Source: JAMIFV01 sp035906055 (GTDB lineage Bacteria > Pseudomonadota > Alphaproteobacteria > Rickettsiales > JABCZZ01). Taken from it: DNA of 64,000 nt. A model generated the notes under the pieces. That model had not been told where the DNA came from. It searched no databases and saw nothing but the letters and a program-made list of their open reading frames with translations. The translations under genes were made by a program, and so were the position numbers. The stretch lies in the NCBI GenBank assembly GCA_035906055.1, contig JAMIFV010000021.1:19263-83262 (forward strand), written 5' to 3'. The first letter of the stretch is position 1, and each line of letters starts with the position of its first letter. Below, one piece after another: positions 9,556-18,545 of the stretch.

Positions 9556-9691
9556 AACTGCTCCCCGATGTTTATGGGAACCTTATAACACAGGCATTGG
9601 GGAGGCCAAATTACAAACTGGTAACTGTTTTGCAATGCGGGAAAAGCATACACTCTGCTCAAGGCAATAAAAGTAACCAAGGAGGATAATC

Positions 9692-9919
9692 ATGAAGCTT
9701 AAATTAGTCATTTGCGCCTTGGCGGTTGCCAGCCTGTCAGGCTGCTATGTGGCTCCCTATCCGGCGCCTGTAGCCCGTGGCGGTGCCGTGTATGTGGAAC
9801 AACCCACCTATTATTACCCGCAGCAACGCTATCGCACATACGCAACACCGGGATATTACTACCCTGCACCCGCTTATTACTATGGCAGGCCGGATCACCC
9901 TCACAGGCGTCGTCACTAA
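9692..9919 (+). CDS. Small Tyr/Pro-rich lipoprotein
   Basis: A 75-residue protein with a lipoprotein signal peptide: a positively charged start (MKLKLV), a short hydrophobic core and the lipobox LSGC with the lipidated Cys at residue 18. The mature part is rich in Tyr and Pro (PTYYYPQQRYRTYATPGYYY) and ends in a His/Arg tail. A near-perfect SD (AAGGAGG) lies six bases before the ATG, so strong translation is expected. Function unknown; probably an outer-membrane or periplasmic surface protein. Confidence 0.8.
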   Translation: MKLKLVICALAVASLSGCYVAPYPAPVARGGAVYVEQPTYYYPQQRYRTYATPGYYYPAPAYYYGRPDHPHRRRH

Positions 9920-9950
9920 AAACGGAATATAGCTTATTGCGTAGCGTCGC

Positions 9951-10027
9951 CGCATGCGAAGAGGAGCTCTATCGCAACGACCCCGCGAAGCGAGGGGGAG
10001 CGGTAGCGGGGGCGGAACGCCCCCTAG
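9951..10027 (-). repeat. Dispersed palindromic repeat, family R1, copy b
   Basis: The reverse complement reads GGGGGCGTTCCGCCCCCGC, then CTCCCCCTCGCTTCGCGGGG, TCGTTGCGATAGAGCTCCTC and a CGCATGCGGC end. It fits the family order of hairpin, GGGGTCGT(C/T)GC, then CTCCTC. It fills the space between the lipoprotein and ftsH stops. Confidence 0.75.
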
Positions 10028-10036
10028 CATAAGAGC

Positions 10037-11977
10037 TTAGGCCGTAACAGGATCGCCGCCGGTTGGGCTTTCAGGCTTCTTGCGGCTGGAAGGCACCGAC
10101 GACTTGGTGGACACTTTGGAGCCACCGTCGCCGCCTTCATTCCTGCCGCCCCACTCGCCTTTCATGATGGCGTTGATATCGTCGCCTGAGAGCGTTTCAT
10201 ACTCAAGCAGGTTGCGTGCGATGCCGTGCAACTGTTCGATGTTCTCGGTAAGCAGCTGCTTGGCCTTTGCATGCGCGCCTTCCACGATACCGCGCACTTC
10301 TTCATCAATCACCGCCTCGGTCTTGCTGGACGCGGGAGATTTACCGGAACCGGAATACATGTCGCCGCGCTGGTCGTCGCCGTAATAAAGCGGCCCGAGC
10401 TTGTCGCTCATGCCCCACTCGGTTACCATCGCGCGAGCCAGACGCGTTGCGTATTTGATGTCGGATGACGCACCGCTGGACACTTTATCATGCCCGAAGA
10501 TAATCTCTTCCGCCACGCGGCCACCCATGGCGATGGCAAGGTCGGCATACATCTTTTCGCGCAGGTAGGAGAGCTTGTCCGCTTCCGGCAGGCGCATCAC
10601 CATGCCCAGCGCGCGCCCGCGCGGGATAATGGTAGCCTTGTGCACAGGATCAGCCGCCGGTGAATGCATCGACACCAGCGCATGGCCTGCTTCGTGATAC
10701 GCGGTCATTTTCTTTTCCGCTTCGCTGATGACCATGGATTTGCGTTCCGCACCCATCATCACCTTGTCTTTGGCAGCTTCGAGTTCCTTCATCGTCACCA
10801 CCTTCTTGCCTGCGCGGGCGGCAAGCAGCGCCGCCTCGTTCACAAGATTGGCAAGGTCGGCACCGGAGAAACCGGGCGTGCCGCGCGCAAGCGTGCGCGC
10901 CACCACGTCAGGCGCGAGGGGAACTTTTTTCAGATGCACGCTGAGCACTTTTTCACGGCCCGTGATATCAGGGTTGGGCACATGGATCTGGCGGTCGAAA
11001 CGGCCGGGGCGCAGCAGCGCGGGGTCGAGCACGTCAGGGCGGTTGGTGGCTGCCACGATGATGACGCCTTCATTGGCCTCGAACCCGTCCATCTCCACCA
11101 GCAGCTGGTTGAGGGTCTGTTCGCGTTCGTCGTTACCGCCGCCAAGGCCGATGCCGCGATGGCGGCCTACCGCGTCAATTTCGTCGATGAAGATAATACA
11201 GGGAGCATTCTTTTTTCCCTGCTCGAACATGTCGCGCACGCGGCTTGCACCCACGCCCACGAACATTTCCACGAAGTCGGAACCGGAAATGGTGAAGAAC
11301 GGCACGCCCGCTTCGCCTGCGATGGCGCGCGCGAGCAGCGTCTTACCGGTACCCGGAGGGCCGATGAGCAGGCAGCCTTTGGGGATCTTGCCGCCGAGTT
11401 TCTGGAATTTCTGCGGGTCTTTGAGGAAATCCACGATTTCGGCCAGCTCTTCCTTGGCCTCGTCGATACCGGCCACGTCTTCAAACGTCACCTTGCCGAG
11501 TTTTTCAGTGAGCAGGCGCGCGCGCGATTTGCCAAAGCCCATGGCACCCCCACGCCCCCCCTCACCCATCTGCATGCGGCGCATGATGAAGATATAGATA
11601 CCGATAAAAATGAATATCGGCAGCCAGAAGCTCAGCATGTTGGTGATGAACACGTCGATGCCGGAATTTTCCGGCGTGGCGGAAACCTTGACGTTTTTCT
11701 GGGTCAGCACTTCCACCAGCGCGGGGTAATCGGGCGCATAGGTTACGAATTTCTCACCGGACTTGAATGTGCCGCCGATCGTGGTGCTGGGGGCATCGGG
11801 CATCTTGCGGATGGTGACATCGGACACATCGCCCGCATTCACACGCGTAAGAAATTCGCTGAAGGCAAGCTTGCCTTTCACGTTGGCGTCGTTATTGCCC
11901 TGGAACAGCATCGCCATCAGCAGAACGGCACCGGCTATCACCAGCCAGATGGAAACATTGCGCGAGAAATTAGGCAT
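10037..11977 (-). CDS. ftsH: ATP-dependent zinc metalloprotease FtsH
   Basis: Membrane AAA+ protease that extracts and degrades membrane proteins and regulators such as LpxC. The 646 residues contain two N-terminal membrane helices (residues ~9-25 and ~113-132) around a periplasmic domain, Walker A GPPGTGKT (~206-213), Walker B IIFIDEID, the second region of homology ATNRPDVLDPALLRPGRFDR, and the zinc site HEAGH within MTAYHEAGHALV. Full length, with a Ser/Lys-rich C-terminal tail. It is divergent from arnT. The LpxC link to lipid A makes the arn neighbourhood suggestive but not conclusive. Confidence 0.98.
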   Translation of the reverse strand: MPNFSRNVSIWLVIAGAVLLMAMLFQGNNDANVKGKLAFSEFLTRVNAGDVSDVTIRKMPDAPSTTIGGTFKSGEKFVTYAPDYPALVEVLTQKNVKVSATPENSGIDVFITNMLSFWLPIFIFIGIYIFIMRRMQMGEGGRGGAMGFGKSRARLLTEKLGKVTFEDVAGIDEAKEELAEIVDFLKDPQKFQKLGGKIPKGCLLIGPPGTGKTLLARAIAGEAGVPFFTISGSDFVEMFVGVGASRVRDMFEQGKKNAPCIIFIDEIDAVGRHRGIGLGGGNDEREQTLNQLLVEMDGFEANEGVIIVAATNRPDVLDPALLRPGRFDRQIHVPNPDITGREKVLSVHLKKVPLAPDVVARTLARGTPGFSGADLANLVNEAALLAARAGKKVVTMKELEAAKDKVMMGAERKSMVISEAEKKMTAYHEAGHALVSMHSPAADPVHKATIIPRGRALGMVMRLPEADKLSYLREKMYADLAIAMGGRVAEEIIFGHDKVSSGASSDIKYATRLARAMVTEWGMSDKLGPLYYGDDQRGDMYSGSGKSPASSKTEAVIDEEVRGIVEGAHAKAKQLLTENIEQLHGIARNLLEYETLSGDDINAIMKGEWGGRNEGGDGGSKVSTKSSVPSSRKKPESPTGGDPVTA

Positions 11978-12121
11978 AGGGTGACTCTCTATATTATGGG
12001 AGCTGCGGGACTATGATGGTATATAGGTGGATAATACCACTTTGTCATCCCCTTAGGGAAAAAATGATGCAGGTATGCCTAAGCCATTGCGGCCACTTAT
12101 TCTATCGCTATAGTGCGCAGC

Positions 12122-13855
12122 ATGCAGAGCATAAAAAAATCTTCCAAGACACTGCTTGATCTCGTTTTACTGGCGCTGGCAACCGCCCTCATCTTCGGCC
12201 TGCTGCTTGGCAGCCGCCCCTATTCCGCGCCCAGCGAATCGCGTTATGTGGAAATCGGCCGCGAGATGGCCGAGTCGGGTGATTATGTCACCCCGCGCCT
12301 CAATTACATAAAATACTTTGAGAAGCCGCCTTTGTTCTACTGGGCACAGGGCGCATGGACGGAGATTGCCGGCACCGACTTTTTCAACGCGCGCGTGCCC
12401 ACCGCATTCTTCTCGGTGCTGCTGTGCCTGCTCACCTATGGGCTGGGCAGGATGCTGTATGGCAGGCTGGCGGGCATACTTTCCGCTCTGGTCATCGCCA
12501 CCAGCATCTACCTGTTCTCGCTCAGCCGCGTGGTGCTGCTCGACGTGCCGGTGAGCGTTTTCCTCGTCGCCACGCTGATGGCTTTTCTCCATGCCGCCAA
12601 CGCACCGCCCGGCAAAAAACGCACGCTGGTCATTTACTGCATGTACATAGCCGCCGCAGGCGCGGTGATGACCAAGGGGCTCATCGGCATCGTGGTGCCG
12701 GGCGCCATTATCTTCCTGTGGTTCCTGTGCACCGGGCGCTGGAAACTGCTCGCCGAAATGCGCCTGCCCACCGGCACGCTGCTGTTTCTGGCGCTCTGCG
12801 CGCCGTGGCATATCATGGTGTGGCAGGCAAACCCTGAACATCCGTGGTTCTATTTCGTGCATGAACACTGGCTGCGCTACACCACCACCACCCACGGGCG
12901 CGACCATAAACTCTGGTTCTTCGTTCCCGTGGTCATCGGCGGGCTGTTCCCGTGGACGGTGTTCGCGTGGCAGGCCTTCTCCACCCACCTCAAAGGCGGC
13001 TGGAGCAACCGCCATCAGGACAGCCGCCCGCTGTTTCTCGCATTGTGGATATGGTTCCCCTTCATCTTCTTTTCCATCTCGGATTCCACGCTGATTCCTT
13101 ATATCCTGCCCATCTTCCCGCCGCTGGCGGTGATGCTCGGCCATTACTTCGCGCAGAACTGGCAGGAACGCAAGACCAGCGGCTGGCGCGCAGGCGTCTA
13201 TGCGATGATTGTGCTGCTGTTGCTGGTTGCCGTGCTGCCGGATACCGTGGAAGACTCCGTGGACCAGAACAGTAAAGTGTTCCAGGCTATAGAAGATGGG
13301 GAAAGCAGCATACAGTATCTCTCCGGCGTGGCGCTGACCGGCGCGGTGCTTCTGTTCATCACCTATTTCCAGGGGCGTGCGAAGCATGTGATCATGGTGA
13401 TGATCGCGATAGCCGTGCTCGTCATGCAGATGGGCGATGTGATTGCCTCGCACTATAATAAAGACTCCATGCAGGGTATCGCCAGTACGGTCAAACCCAT
13501 CCTGAGAGCGGACGATGAAGTGGTGATCTACGACCATTATTATCAGGATATGCCCATTTACCTGAACCGCCGTATCGGCACGGTGAACTGGAAGGGTGAG
13601 CTGGAATTCGGTTCGCAGCATCAGGACACGTCGGACTGGCTGCTCAGCTATGACAGTTTCTGGAAACGCTGGCAGACGCCGGGCAAGCGCATGTTCGTCA
13701 TCATGCGGCAGGATGCGCTGGAACGAATCAAGGCCACGCCTGAATATAAGGATATTCCCCTCTACCCCCTGATGCAGGACGGGCGTAACCTGCTGTTCGC
13801 CAACGTGCCTAAAGAAGCCCTCATCGAAAAAGAAACCGTTCAAGAAAAGAATTAA
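12122..13855 (+). CDS. arnT: ArnT-like lipid A aminoarabinose transferase (GT-83/39 family)
   Basis: Predicted inner-membrane transferase moving 4-amino-4-deoxy-L-arabinose from undecaprenyl phosphate to lipid A on the periplasmic face. About 577 residues: a first membrane helix, the acidic loop SRPYSAPSESRYVEIGREM, then YFEKPPLFYWAQGAW, both typical of ArnT/PMT-type enzymes. Roughly a dozen hydrophobic segments reach residue ~430, followed by a soluble C-terminal domain. A GTG three codons earlier (12113) is an alternative start; neither has a clear SD. arnB starts one base after the stop, so the genes are cotranscribed. Confidence 0.85.
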   Translation: MQSIKKSSKTLLDLVLLALATALIFGLLLGSRPYSAPSESRYVEIGREMAESGDYVTPRLNYIKYFEKPPLFYWAQGAWTEIAGTDFFNARVPTAFFSVLLCLLTYGLGRMLYGRLAGILSALVIATSIYLFSLSRVVLLDVPVSVFLVATLMAFLHAANAPPGKKRTLVIYCMYIAAAGAVMTKGLIGIVVPGAIIFLWFLCTGRWKLLAEMRLPTGTLLFLALCAPWHIMVWQANPEHPWFYFVHEHWLRYTTTTHGRDHKLWFFVPVVIGGLFPWTVFAWQAFSTHLKGGWSNRHQDSRPLFLALWIWFPFIFFSISDSTLIPYILPIFPPLAVMLGHYFAQNWQERKTSGWRAGVYAMIVLLLLVAVLPDTVEDSVDQNSKVFQAIEDGESSIQYLSGVALTGAVLLFITYFQGRAKHVIMVMIAIAVLVMQMGDVIASHYNKDSMQGIASTVKPILRADDEVVIYDHYYQDMPIYLNRRIGTVNWKGELEFGSQHQDTSDWLLSYDSFWKRWQTPGKRMFVIMRQDALERIKATPEYKDIPLYPLMQDGRNLLFANVPKEALIEKETVQEKN

Positions 13856-13856
13856 C

Positions 13857-14993
13857 ATGAGCGATGCACCCTTCATGCCTTTTGCCAGGCCCACGCTGAG
13901 CGAGGAAACGTTTAAAGAAGTGGAAGCGGTGCTGCGTTCCGGCTGGCTGACCACGGGCCCGCGCGTGGCGCAGTTCGAGAAAGACCTTTCCGCCTATTTT
14001 GGTGGCAGGCAGGTGCGCGCCCTGGCTTCGGCCACGGCAGGCCTTCAGCTTGCCTTCATGGCGCTTGGGCTGAAGGAAGGCGACGAGGTTATCACCACGC
14101 CGCTTACCTTTGTCGCCACGCTCAACACGATTGTGCAGGCGGGTGCAAAGCCCATACTGGTGGATATCGACCCCGCCACGCGCAACATGGATGTGCGCCT
14201 GATCGAAAAAGCCATCACCAGAAAAACCCGCGCCATCTGCCCGGTGCATTTCGCTGGTTTGCCGGTGGATATGGACGAGGTCTATGCCATCGCCCACAAG
14301 CATGGGCTGCGCGTCGTGGAAGATTGCGCGCATTCCATAGGCGCCGCCTATAAAGACAGGAAGCTCGGCTCTTTCGGCGATATCCAGGTAATGAGCTTCC
14401 ACCCCAACAAGAATATGACCACCGGCGAAGGCGGCGCTGTTGTTACGGACGACGCGGACGTGCTCAAAGCCATAGAGCGCCTGCGCTTCCACGGCATCGA
14501 CCGCGATTCCTTCAACCGCTTCAGCAAGACCGGCAGCCAGCATTATGACGTGGTGCTGCCCGGCTTCAAATACAACATGATGGACATCCAGGCCGCCATC
14601 GGCATCCACCAGTTGCCGATGCTGGACGGCTTTATTGACGCACGCAATACGCTGGTGGAAAAATACCGCAGCAGGTTCGCAGGCGTGAAGCAGCTTTCCC
14701 TTCCCTCCCAGCCCGCTTACGCGCACCGCCATGCATGGCACCTGCTCACCGTGCTGGTGGAAAACCGCGACGGCTTCATGGACGCGATAAAGGCAAAGAA
14801 TATCGGCACCGGCATGCATTATGTGGCCGCGCACCTGTTCAGCTATTATAAAGAACGGTTCGGCTACAGGCAGGGCGACTTCCCGCATGCGGAACACGTA
14901 GGCGGGCGTATTTGCAGCCTGCCCCTGTTCCCGCGTATGACGGATGAGGAGCTTGATAGGGTGGTAACGGCGGTGAAAGAAGTTTTACATTAA
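13857..14993 (+). CDS. arnB: UDP-4-amino-4-deoxy-L-arabinose aminotransferase
   Basis: PLP-dependent DegT/DnrJ/EryC1-family enzyme transferring an amino group from glutamate to UDP-4-keto-arabinose. The 378 residues show MPFARPTLSEETFKEVEAVL, SGWLTTGPRVAQFE, ALASATAGLQLAF, the PLP-binding Asp in VVEDCAHSIGA, and the Schiff-base lysine in SFHPNKNMTTGEGGAVV. Length and motifs fit ArnB. It starts immediately after arnT and is followed by 272 bases before the next gene. Confidence 0.9.
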   Translation: MSDAPFMPFARPTLSEETFKEVEAVLRSGWLTTGPRVAQFEKDLSAYFGGRQVRALASATAGLQLAFMALGLKEGDEVITTPLTFVATLNTIVQAGAKPILVDIDPATRNMDVRLIEKAITRKTRAICPVHFAGLPVDMDEVYAIAHKHGLRVVEDCAHSIGAAYKDRKLGSFGDIQVMSFHPNKNMTTGEGGAVVTDDADVLKAIERLRFHGIDRDSFNRFSKTGSQHYDVVLPGFKYNMMDIQAAIGIHQLPMLDGFIDARNTLVEKYRSRFAGVKQLSLPSQPAYAHRHAWHLLTVLVENRDGFMDAIKAKNIGTGMHYVAAHLFSYYKERFGYRQGDFPHAEHVGGRICSLPLFPRMTDEELDRVVTAVKEVLH

Positions 14994-15265
14994 TCTTCGT
15001 CATCCTGTGAATCGCGCAGAGACAGAAAAAATCTTCGGGTGACAAAGATCATTGCATCACTTCGGTACAAATTCAGCATCATTTTGTCGCCCGAGCAGAA
15101 CCAGAAATGAGAATTTTACCCCCAAAAATAGAAATCTATACATTTGAATATACTTAGTTTTTTCTATTATTTTAACTATTTTTAAATGACGTCCGCGCTA
15201 CAGTGTAAGCATGTTTTCCTCATGAAGAATTATGTGGAAGCGATATTCAAGGAAAGGACCGTAAC
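14994..15265. other. Intergenic region after arnB
   Basis: Begins with a degenerate copy of the GTCATCCTGTG...GGGTGAC repeat (14998-15044). It continues with an AT-rich stretch (15120-15190) containing TTAACTATTTTTAAA, one base off a CtrA box, before the SD (AAGGAAAGGA) of the 15266 gene. A promoter is likely here, but I cannot fix its hexamers. Confidence 0.4.
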
Positions 15266-15583
15266 ATGACGACCCGGCATGCATTCGACCACAACCGCGC
15301 CAGCAGCTATATCGGCAAATCCATTCTCATCGGCCTGCATATTTATGAGCAGGGCGAAACATCACCGGCCCGGGAACAGATGCACGGCATCATCACCCAT
15401 GCATCGCCGCAGGGTATCAGGGTAGCGCTCAGGGGGGTGAATGAGGGCGGCATGCTGAACATGCCCCCCTCGCTTGACGATATTGAAGTGGCCTCGCCCG
15501 GCACCTACCTGATCGGTGAGGATAAGATTGAAGATCCCGATTTTATGGCCACGTGGGCGATCCACCGCACCACCCTGCATTAA
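15266..15583 (+). CDS. Conserved small unknown protein within the arn cluster
   Basis: A 105-residue soluble protein without signal peptide. It has the look of a compact beta domain: YIGKSILIGLHIYEQGE, QMHGIITHASPQGIRVALRG, MPPSLDDIEVASPGTYLIGE, then PDFMATWAIH. I do not know its function; similar small proteins seem to occur in other Proteobacteria. It has a good SD and its own terminator immediately after, so it forms a single-gene unit inside the arn cluster. Confidence 0.75.
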   Translation: MTTRHAFDHNRASSYIGKSILIGLHIYEQGETSPAREQMHGIITHASPQGIRVALRGVNEGGMLNMPPSLDDIEVASPGTYLIGEDKIEDPDFMATWAIHRTTLH

Positions 15584-15598
15584 GAAGCGTTTCGTCAA

Positions 15599-15631
15599 CG
15601 CCCCCTTTCCCGCCGGGAAGGGGGCGTTTTT
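15599..15631 (+). terminator. Rho-independent terminator
   Basis: Stem CGCCCCCTTTCCC / GGGAAGGGGGCG (15599-15626) with a short GCC loop, followed by a T5 run (15627-15631), 16 bases after the stop of the 105-residue gene. Confidence 0.92.
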
Positions 15632-15701
15632 ATGCAGATGCGCGGTTGCCTGTTGACCCTACCTGCCAGAAGTGCAAGAGGTAGGGCGCTAACAACCGGG
15701 T

Positions 15702-16673
15702 ATGCTGAATATGTATCTTTCCGTCGTGATCCCCGTCTATAACGAGTCCGCCAATATCGATACGCTGTTCGCACGCACCCTGCCCGTGCTCGACAAACTC
15801 GGCAAGCCTTACGAGATAGTGCTCACCAATGACGGCAGCCGCGACAATTCGCAGGAGCTGCTCGCCAGGCATCAGGCGGCAAGGCCGGATGTGATAAAGG
15901 TCATCCAGTTCGCCCGCAATTACGGCCAGCACCCCGCCATCATGGCCGGGTTTGAGCTGGCGCAGGGCGACGTGGTGGTGACGATGGACGCCGACCTGCA
16001 GAACCCGCCGGAAGAAATTCCCAAACTGCTGGCGCTTATTGAGCAAGGGCACGATGTGGTGGGGGGCTATCGCGGCAACAGGCTGGATTCGCCGTACCGC
16101 AAGTTCGTCTCCAAAATGTCCAACATCGTGCGCGCAAAGATCACTAAGATCGAAATGCGCGACCAGGGCTGCATGCTGCGCGCCTACCGCCGCGAGATTG
16201 TCCAGCTTATCGTGGGCAGCAACGAAAGCACGCCGTTCATCACGGCGCTGGCGCAGTATTTCGCCAACAACCCGGCGGAAGTGGAAGTGGCGCATGAAGA
16301 ACGCCATGGCGGCACGTCCAACTACAACCTCTACAAGCTCATCCGTTATAACTTCGACCTCACCACGGGTTTCTCGCTGGTGCCGCTGCAACTGTTCACC
16401 ATCTTCGGCATCGTGCTTTCCGCGCTCTCCTGTTTGCTGGTTGTGGTGCTTGCGGCAAGGCGCATTTTCATCGGGCCGGAAGCGGAAGGCATGTTCACGC
16501 TGTTTGGCATTTTGTTCTTCCTGATGAGCGTGGCCATCACCGGGCTTGGGCTGCTGGGCGAATATATTGGCCGCATTTACCTTGAGGTGCGCCAGCGCCC
16601 CAAATATGTCATCCGCAGCGTACTGGGCAAAGATGCACCGAACAAAGTAACTCCGCTCAAGGAACGCACCTAA
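15702..16673 (+). CDS. arnC: ArnC-like undecaprenyl-phosphate glycosyltransferase
   Basis: GT2 family enzyme predicted to load an aminoarabinose derivative on undecaprenyl phosphate. The 323 residues have the N-terminal SVVIPVYNESANID, NDGSRDNS, ARNYGQHPAIMAGFELAQG, the DXD-containing MDADLQNPPEEIPKL, QGCMLRAYRREI, then two C-terminal membrane helices (residues ~225-290) ending LLGEYIGRIYLEVRQRP. This fits ArnC and DPM1-like enzymes. The start is the ATG at 15702 or three codons later. ArnC normally uses the N-formylated sugar, yet no formyltransferase is seen here. Confidence 0.85.
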   Translation: MLNMYLSVVIPVYNESANIDTLFARTLPVLDKLGKPYEIVLTNDGSRDNSQELLARHQAARPDVIKVIQFARNYGQHPAIMAGFELAQGDVVVTMDADLQNPPEEIPKLLALIEQGHDVVGGYRGNRLDSPYRKFVSKMSNIVRAKITKIEMRDQGCMLRAYRREIVQLIVGSNESTPFITALAQYFANNPAEVEVAHEERHGGTSNYNLYKLIRYNFDLTTGFSLVPLQLFTIFGIVLSALSCLLVVVLAARRIFIGPEAEGMFTLFGILFFLMSVAITGLGLLGEYIGRIYLEVRQRPKYVIRSVLGKDAPNKVTPLKERT

Positions 16674-16701
16674 TAACCAGCTAAATTTTCTTGTTAAAAA
16701 A

Positions 16702-16746
16702 GATTCATAAAACTGTCACACACCCTGCGCTTCAAGACGCTATAAT
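16702..16746 (+). promoter_or_regulatory. Pho-box-like promoter, copy 2 (best match)
   Basis: GATTCATAAAACTGTCAC (16702-16719) matches 15 of 18 positions of the PhoB box CTGTCATAAAACTGTCAC. A perfect -10 TATAAT lies at 16741-16746, 21 bases after the box, and no -35 hexamer is visible. It precedes the unknown gene at 16771. Confidence 0.6.
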
Positions 16747-16770
16747 CCTTACACAAAGCGCAAGGTACCC

Positions 16771-17364
16771 ATGCATAAAGAAGACCAAAACGCCCACTAC
16801 CGCATCACCGAAGTCACATTTGGCCCGGAGCTGTCCAAAAATATCGACCGGCTTTTTGCGGGTAGGAATGCAAGTGAACAGCGTGCGATCCGAGAAGCGC
16901 TCGATATTGCCCTGAAAGACGCCACAACCCCATCTAAGAATTATGCACTTACTAAAATAAAAGGCCCTTTCAAGCTCACACTCGACAGCGCAGATGGTAA
17001 TATCTTCGTTCAGCTGGATAACAAAATGGGGGAAAGCCTGAAAGCTTTTCTTCCGATGAGAAGGCTTGAAGTCGATATGCTCAATTTCTGGGATAACCTC
17101 GCACCTTATATGAAGAGAGCCCTGCCTACAGGTGATATGCGCCAGATACTGGAAGAAGCCCGTCATGATAGCCACGGGCGTGGCGCAGAACTTGTGCGTT
17201 CCGCGCTAGCAGAACAGGGCATGCCGACAGTCAGGGAATATGGTGGTGCATTGTTTGAGGCACTTTCCTTTGCCTATCATGACAAGGAGAGGATAAATCC
17301 CCGTCCTCAGGTTGCCATACGCATGGCGCAACTCGACGCACGAGGCCAGAGAGTCGCGTTCTAG
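16771..17364 (+). CDS. Unknown protein inserted in the arn cluster, Pho-box-like regulon member
   Basis: Not recognised. A 197-residue soluble protein with no signal peptide, of mixed alpha/beta look, with a charged N-terminus (MHKEDQNAHYRITEVTFGPE) and a segment KIKGPFKLTLDSADGNIFVQ that reads like beta strands. It has its own promoter with the shared motif (16702-16746) and a modest SD (AAGG). It sits between arnC and the arnA-type gene in the same direction, but its separate promoter suggests it is an insertion rather than an arn component. Confidence 0.75.
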   Translation: MHKEDQNAHYRITEVTFGPELSKNIDRLFAGRNASEQRAIREALDIALKDATTPSKNYALTKIKGPFKLTLDSADGNIFVQLDNKMGESLKAFLPMRRLEVDMLNFWDNLAPYMKRALPTGDMRQILEEARHDSHGRGAELVRSALAEQGMPTVREYGGALFEALSFAYHDKERINPRPQVAIRMAQLDARGQRVAF

Positions 17365-17420
17365 AACGCAAAACTCCATTGCGTAACGCTGCAAACCTGC
17401 TATTTCCTACCTGACTTGAA

Positions 17421-17499
17421 CGTCTTCCTGCGGCTTGACCGCAGGATCTCAGGCGATAATGCACTGGCCTGAGATCCTGTGCTTTCGCACAGGATGACG
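17421..17499. repeat. Palindromic intergenic repeat (GTCATCCTG type), copy 1
   Basis: Two hairpins: CCTGCGG/CCGCAGG and CCTGTGC/GCACAGG, framing a perfect 13-bp inverted repeat CAGGATCTCAGGC (17442-17454) / GCCTGAGATCCTG (17467-17479). It ends in CAGGATGACG. It lies just before the arnA-type gene. Confidence 0.8.
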
Positions 17500-17516
17500 A
17501 AATAACATGGATACTT

Positions 17517-18539
17517 ATGAATATTTTAATCCTCGGCGCTAACGGCTTCATCGGCAGCAATCTCATTGCGCGCATCGTAGCTACCAAGCCCGACTGGCGC
17601 ATCACCGCGCTTGACCTCGGCGCCGATAAGCTGGATGGCCTCGAAAAACACAAACAGGTCACGTTCCACAAAGCCGATATGCTCGCCGCACGCGATTGGG
17701 TCTCCGAGCAGGTAAGCAAAGCTGATGTGGTGCTGCCGCTCGTGGCCATCGCCACCCCCGCCACCTATGTAAGCGACCCGCTCTCCGTGTTCGAACTGGA
17801 CTTTGAAGCCAACCTCGCCGTGGTGCGCGACTGCGTGAAATACAAGAAACGCCTGATCTTTCCCTCCACGTCGGAAGTCTACGGCATGAGCGAAGACCTG
17901 CCTTACGATGAAGAGGAAAGCCGCCTTGTCACCGGCCCCATCAACAAACAGCGCTGGATCTATTCCTGCTCCAAGCAGATGATGGACCGCGTGATTTATG
18001 CCTATGGCCAGCGCGGGGCCTTGCAGTTCACGCTGTTCCGCCCGTTCAACTGGATCGGGCCGAAGCAGGACAATGTATGGAACAATAAAGGCACCAGCAG
18101 CCGCGCAGTGCCGCAGTTCCTGAGTGACATACTGCACAAACGCGACATCCAGCTTGTGGCAGGCGGCGCGCAGAAACGCTGCTTCCTCTACATAGACGAC
18201 GCGATGGATGCGATGATGCGTATTTTAGAGAATAAAAATGGCTGCGCCGATAGCGGCATCTTTAATATCGGCCATCCGGGCAATGAGGCGAGCATCCGCG
18301 AACTGGCGGAAACGCTGCTTTCCACGATAAAAACCTTCCCCGGTTATGAAAACGTCCCCACGCGCATCATCGACACGTCCGCCGACGCCTATTACGGCAA
18401 AGGGTATCAGGACGTGGAGCGCCGCGTGCCTTCCATCCGCCGCGCCGAAGAAAAACTCGGCTGGAAGCCGGTGACGGATTTTGCCGCCTGCCTGCACAAG
18501 ACCGTAGAATTCTACCTGCGCCAGAAACAGGCCGCATAA
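17517..18539 (+). CDS. arnA: UDP-glucuronate decarboxylase, stand-alone dehydrogenase half of ArnA
   Basis: Oxidative decarboxylation of UDP-glucuronate to UDP-4-keto-arabinose, the first committed step to aminoarabinose. The 340-residue short-chain dehydrogenase shows the NAD-binding ILGANGFIGSNLIARI, active-site region FPSTSEVYGMSEDLPYDEE, RWIYSCSKQMMDRVIYAYG with the Tyr-Lys pair, LFRPFNWIGPKQDN, and KGYQDVERRVPSIRRAEEKLGW. These match the C-terminal domain of E. coli ArnA. The N-terminal formyltransferase domain of ArnA is absent. A GNAT gene follows after only six bases. Confidence 0.88.
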   Translation: MNILILGANGFIGSNLIARIVATKPDWRITALDLGADKLDGLEKHKQVTFHKADMLAARDWVSEQVSKADVVLPLVAIATPATYVSDPLSVFELDFEANLAVVRDCVKYKKRLIFPSTSEVYGMSEDLPYDEEESRLVTGPINKQRWIYSCSKQMMDRVIYAYGQRGALQFTLFRPFNWIGPKQDNVWNNKGTSSRAVPQFLSDILHKRDIQLVAGGAQKRCFLYIDDAMDAMMRILENKNGCADSGIFNIGHPGNEASIRELAETLLSTIKTFPGYENVPTRIIDTSADAYYGKGYQDVERRVPSIRRAEEKLGWKPVTDFAACLHKTVEFYLRQKQAA

Positions 18540-18545
18540 CACGCC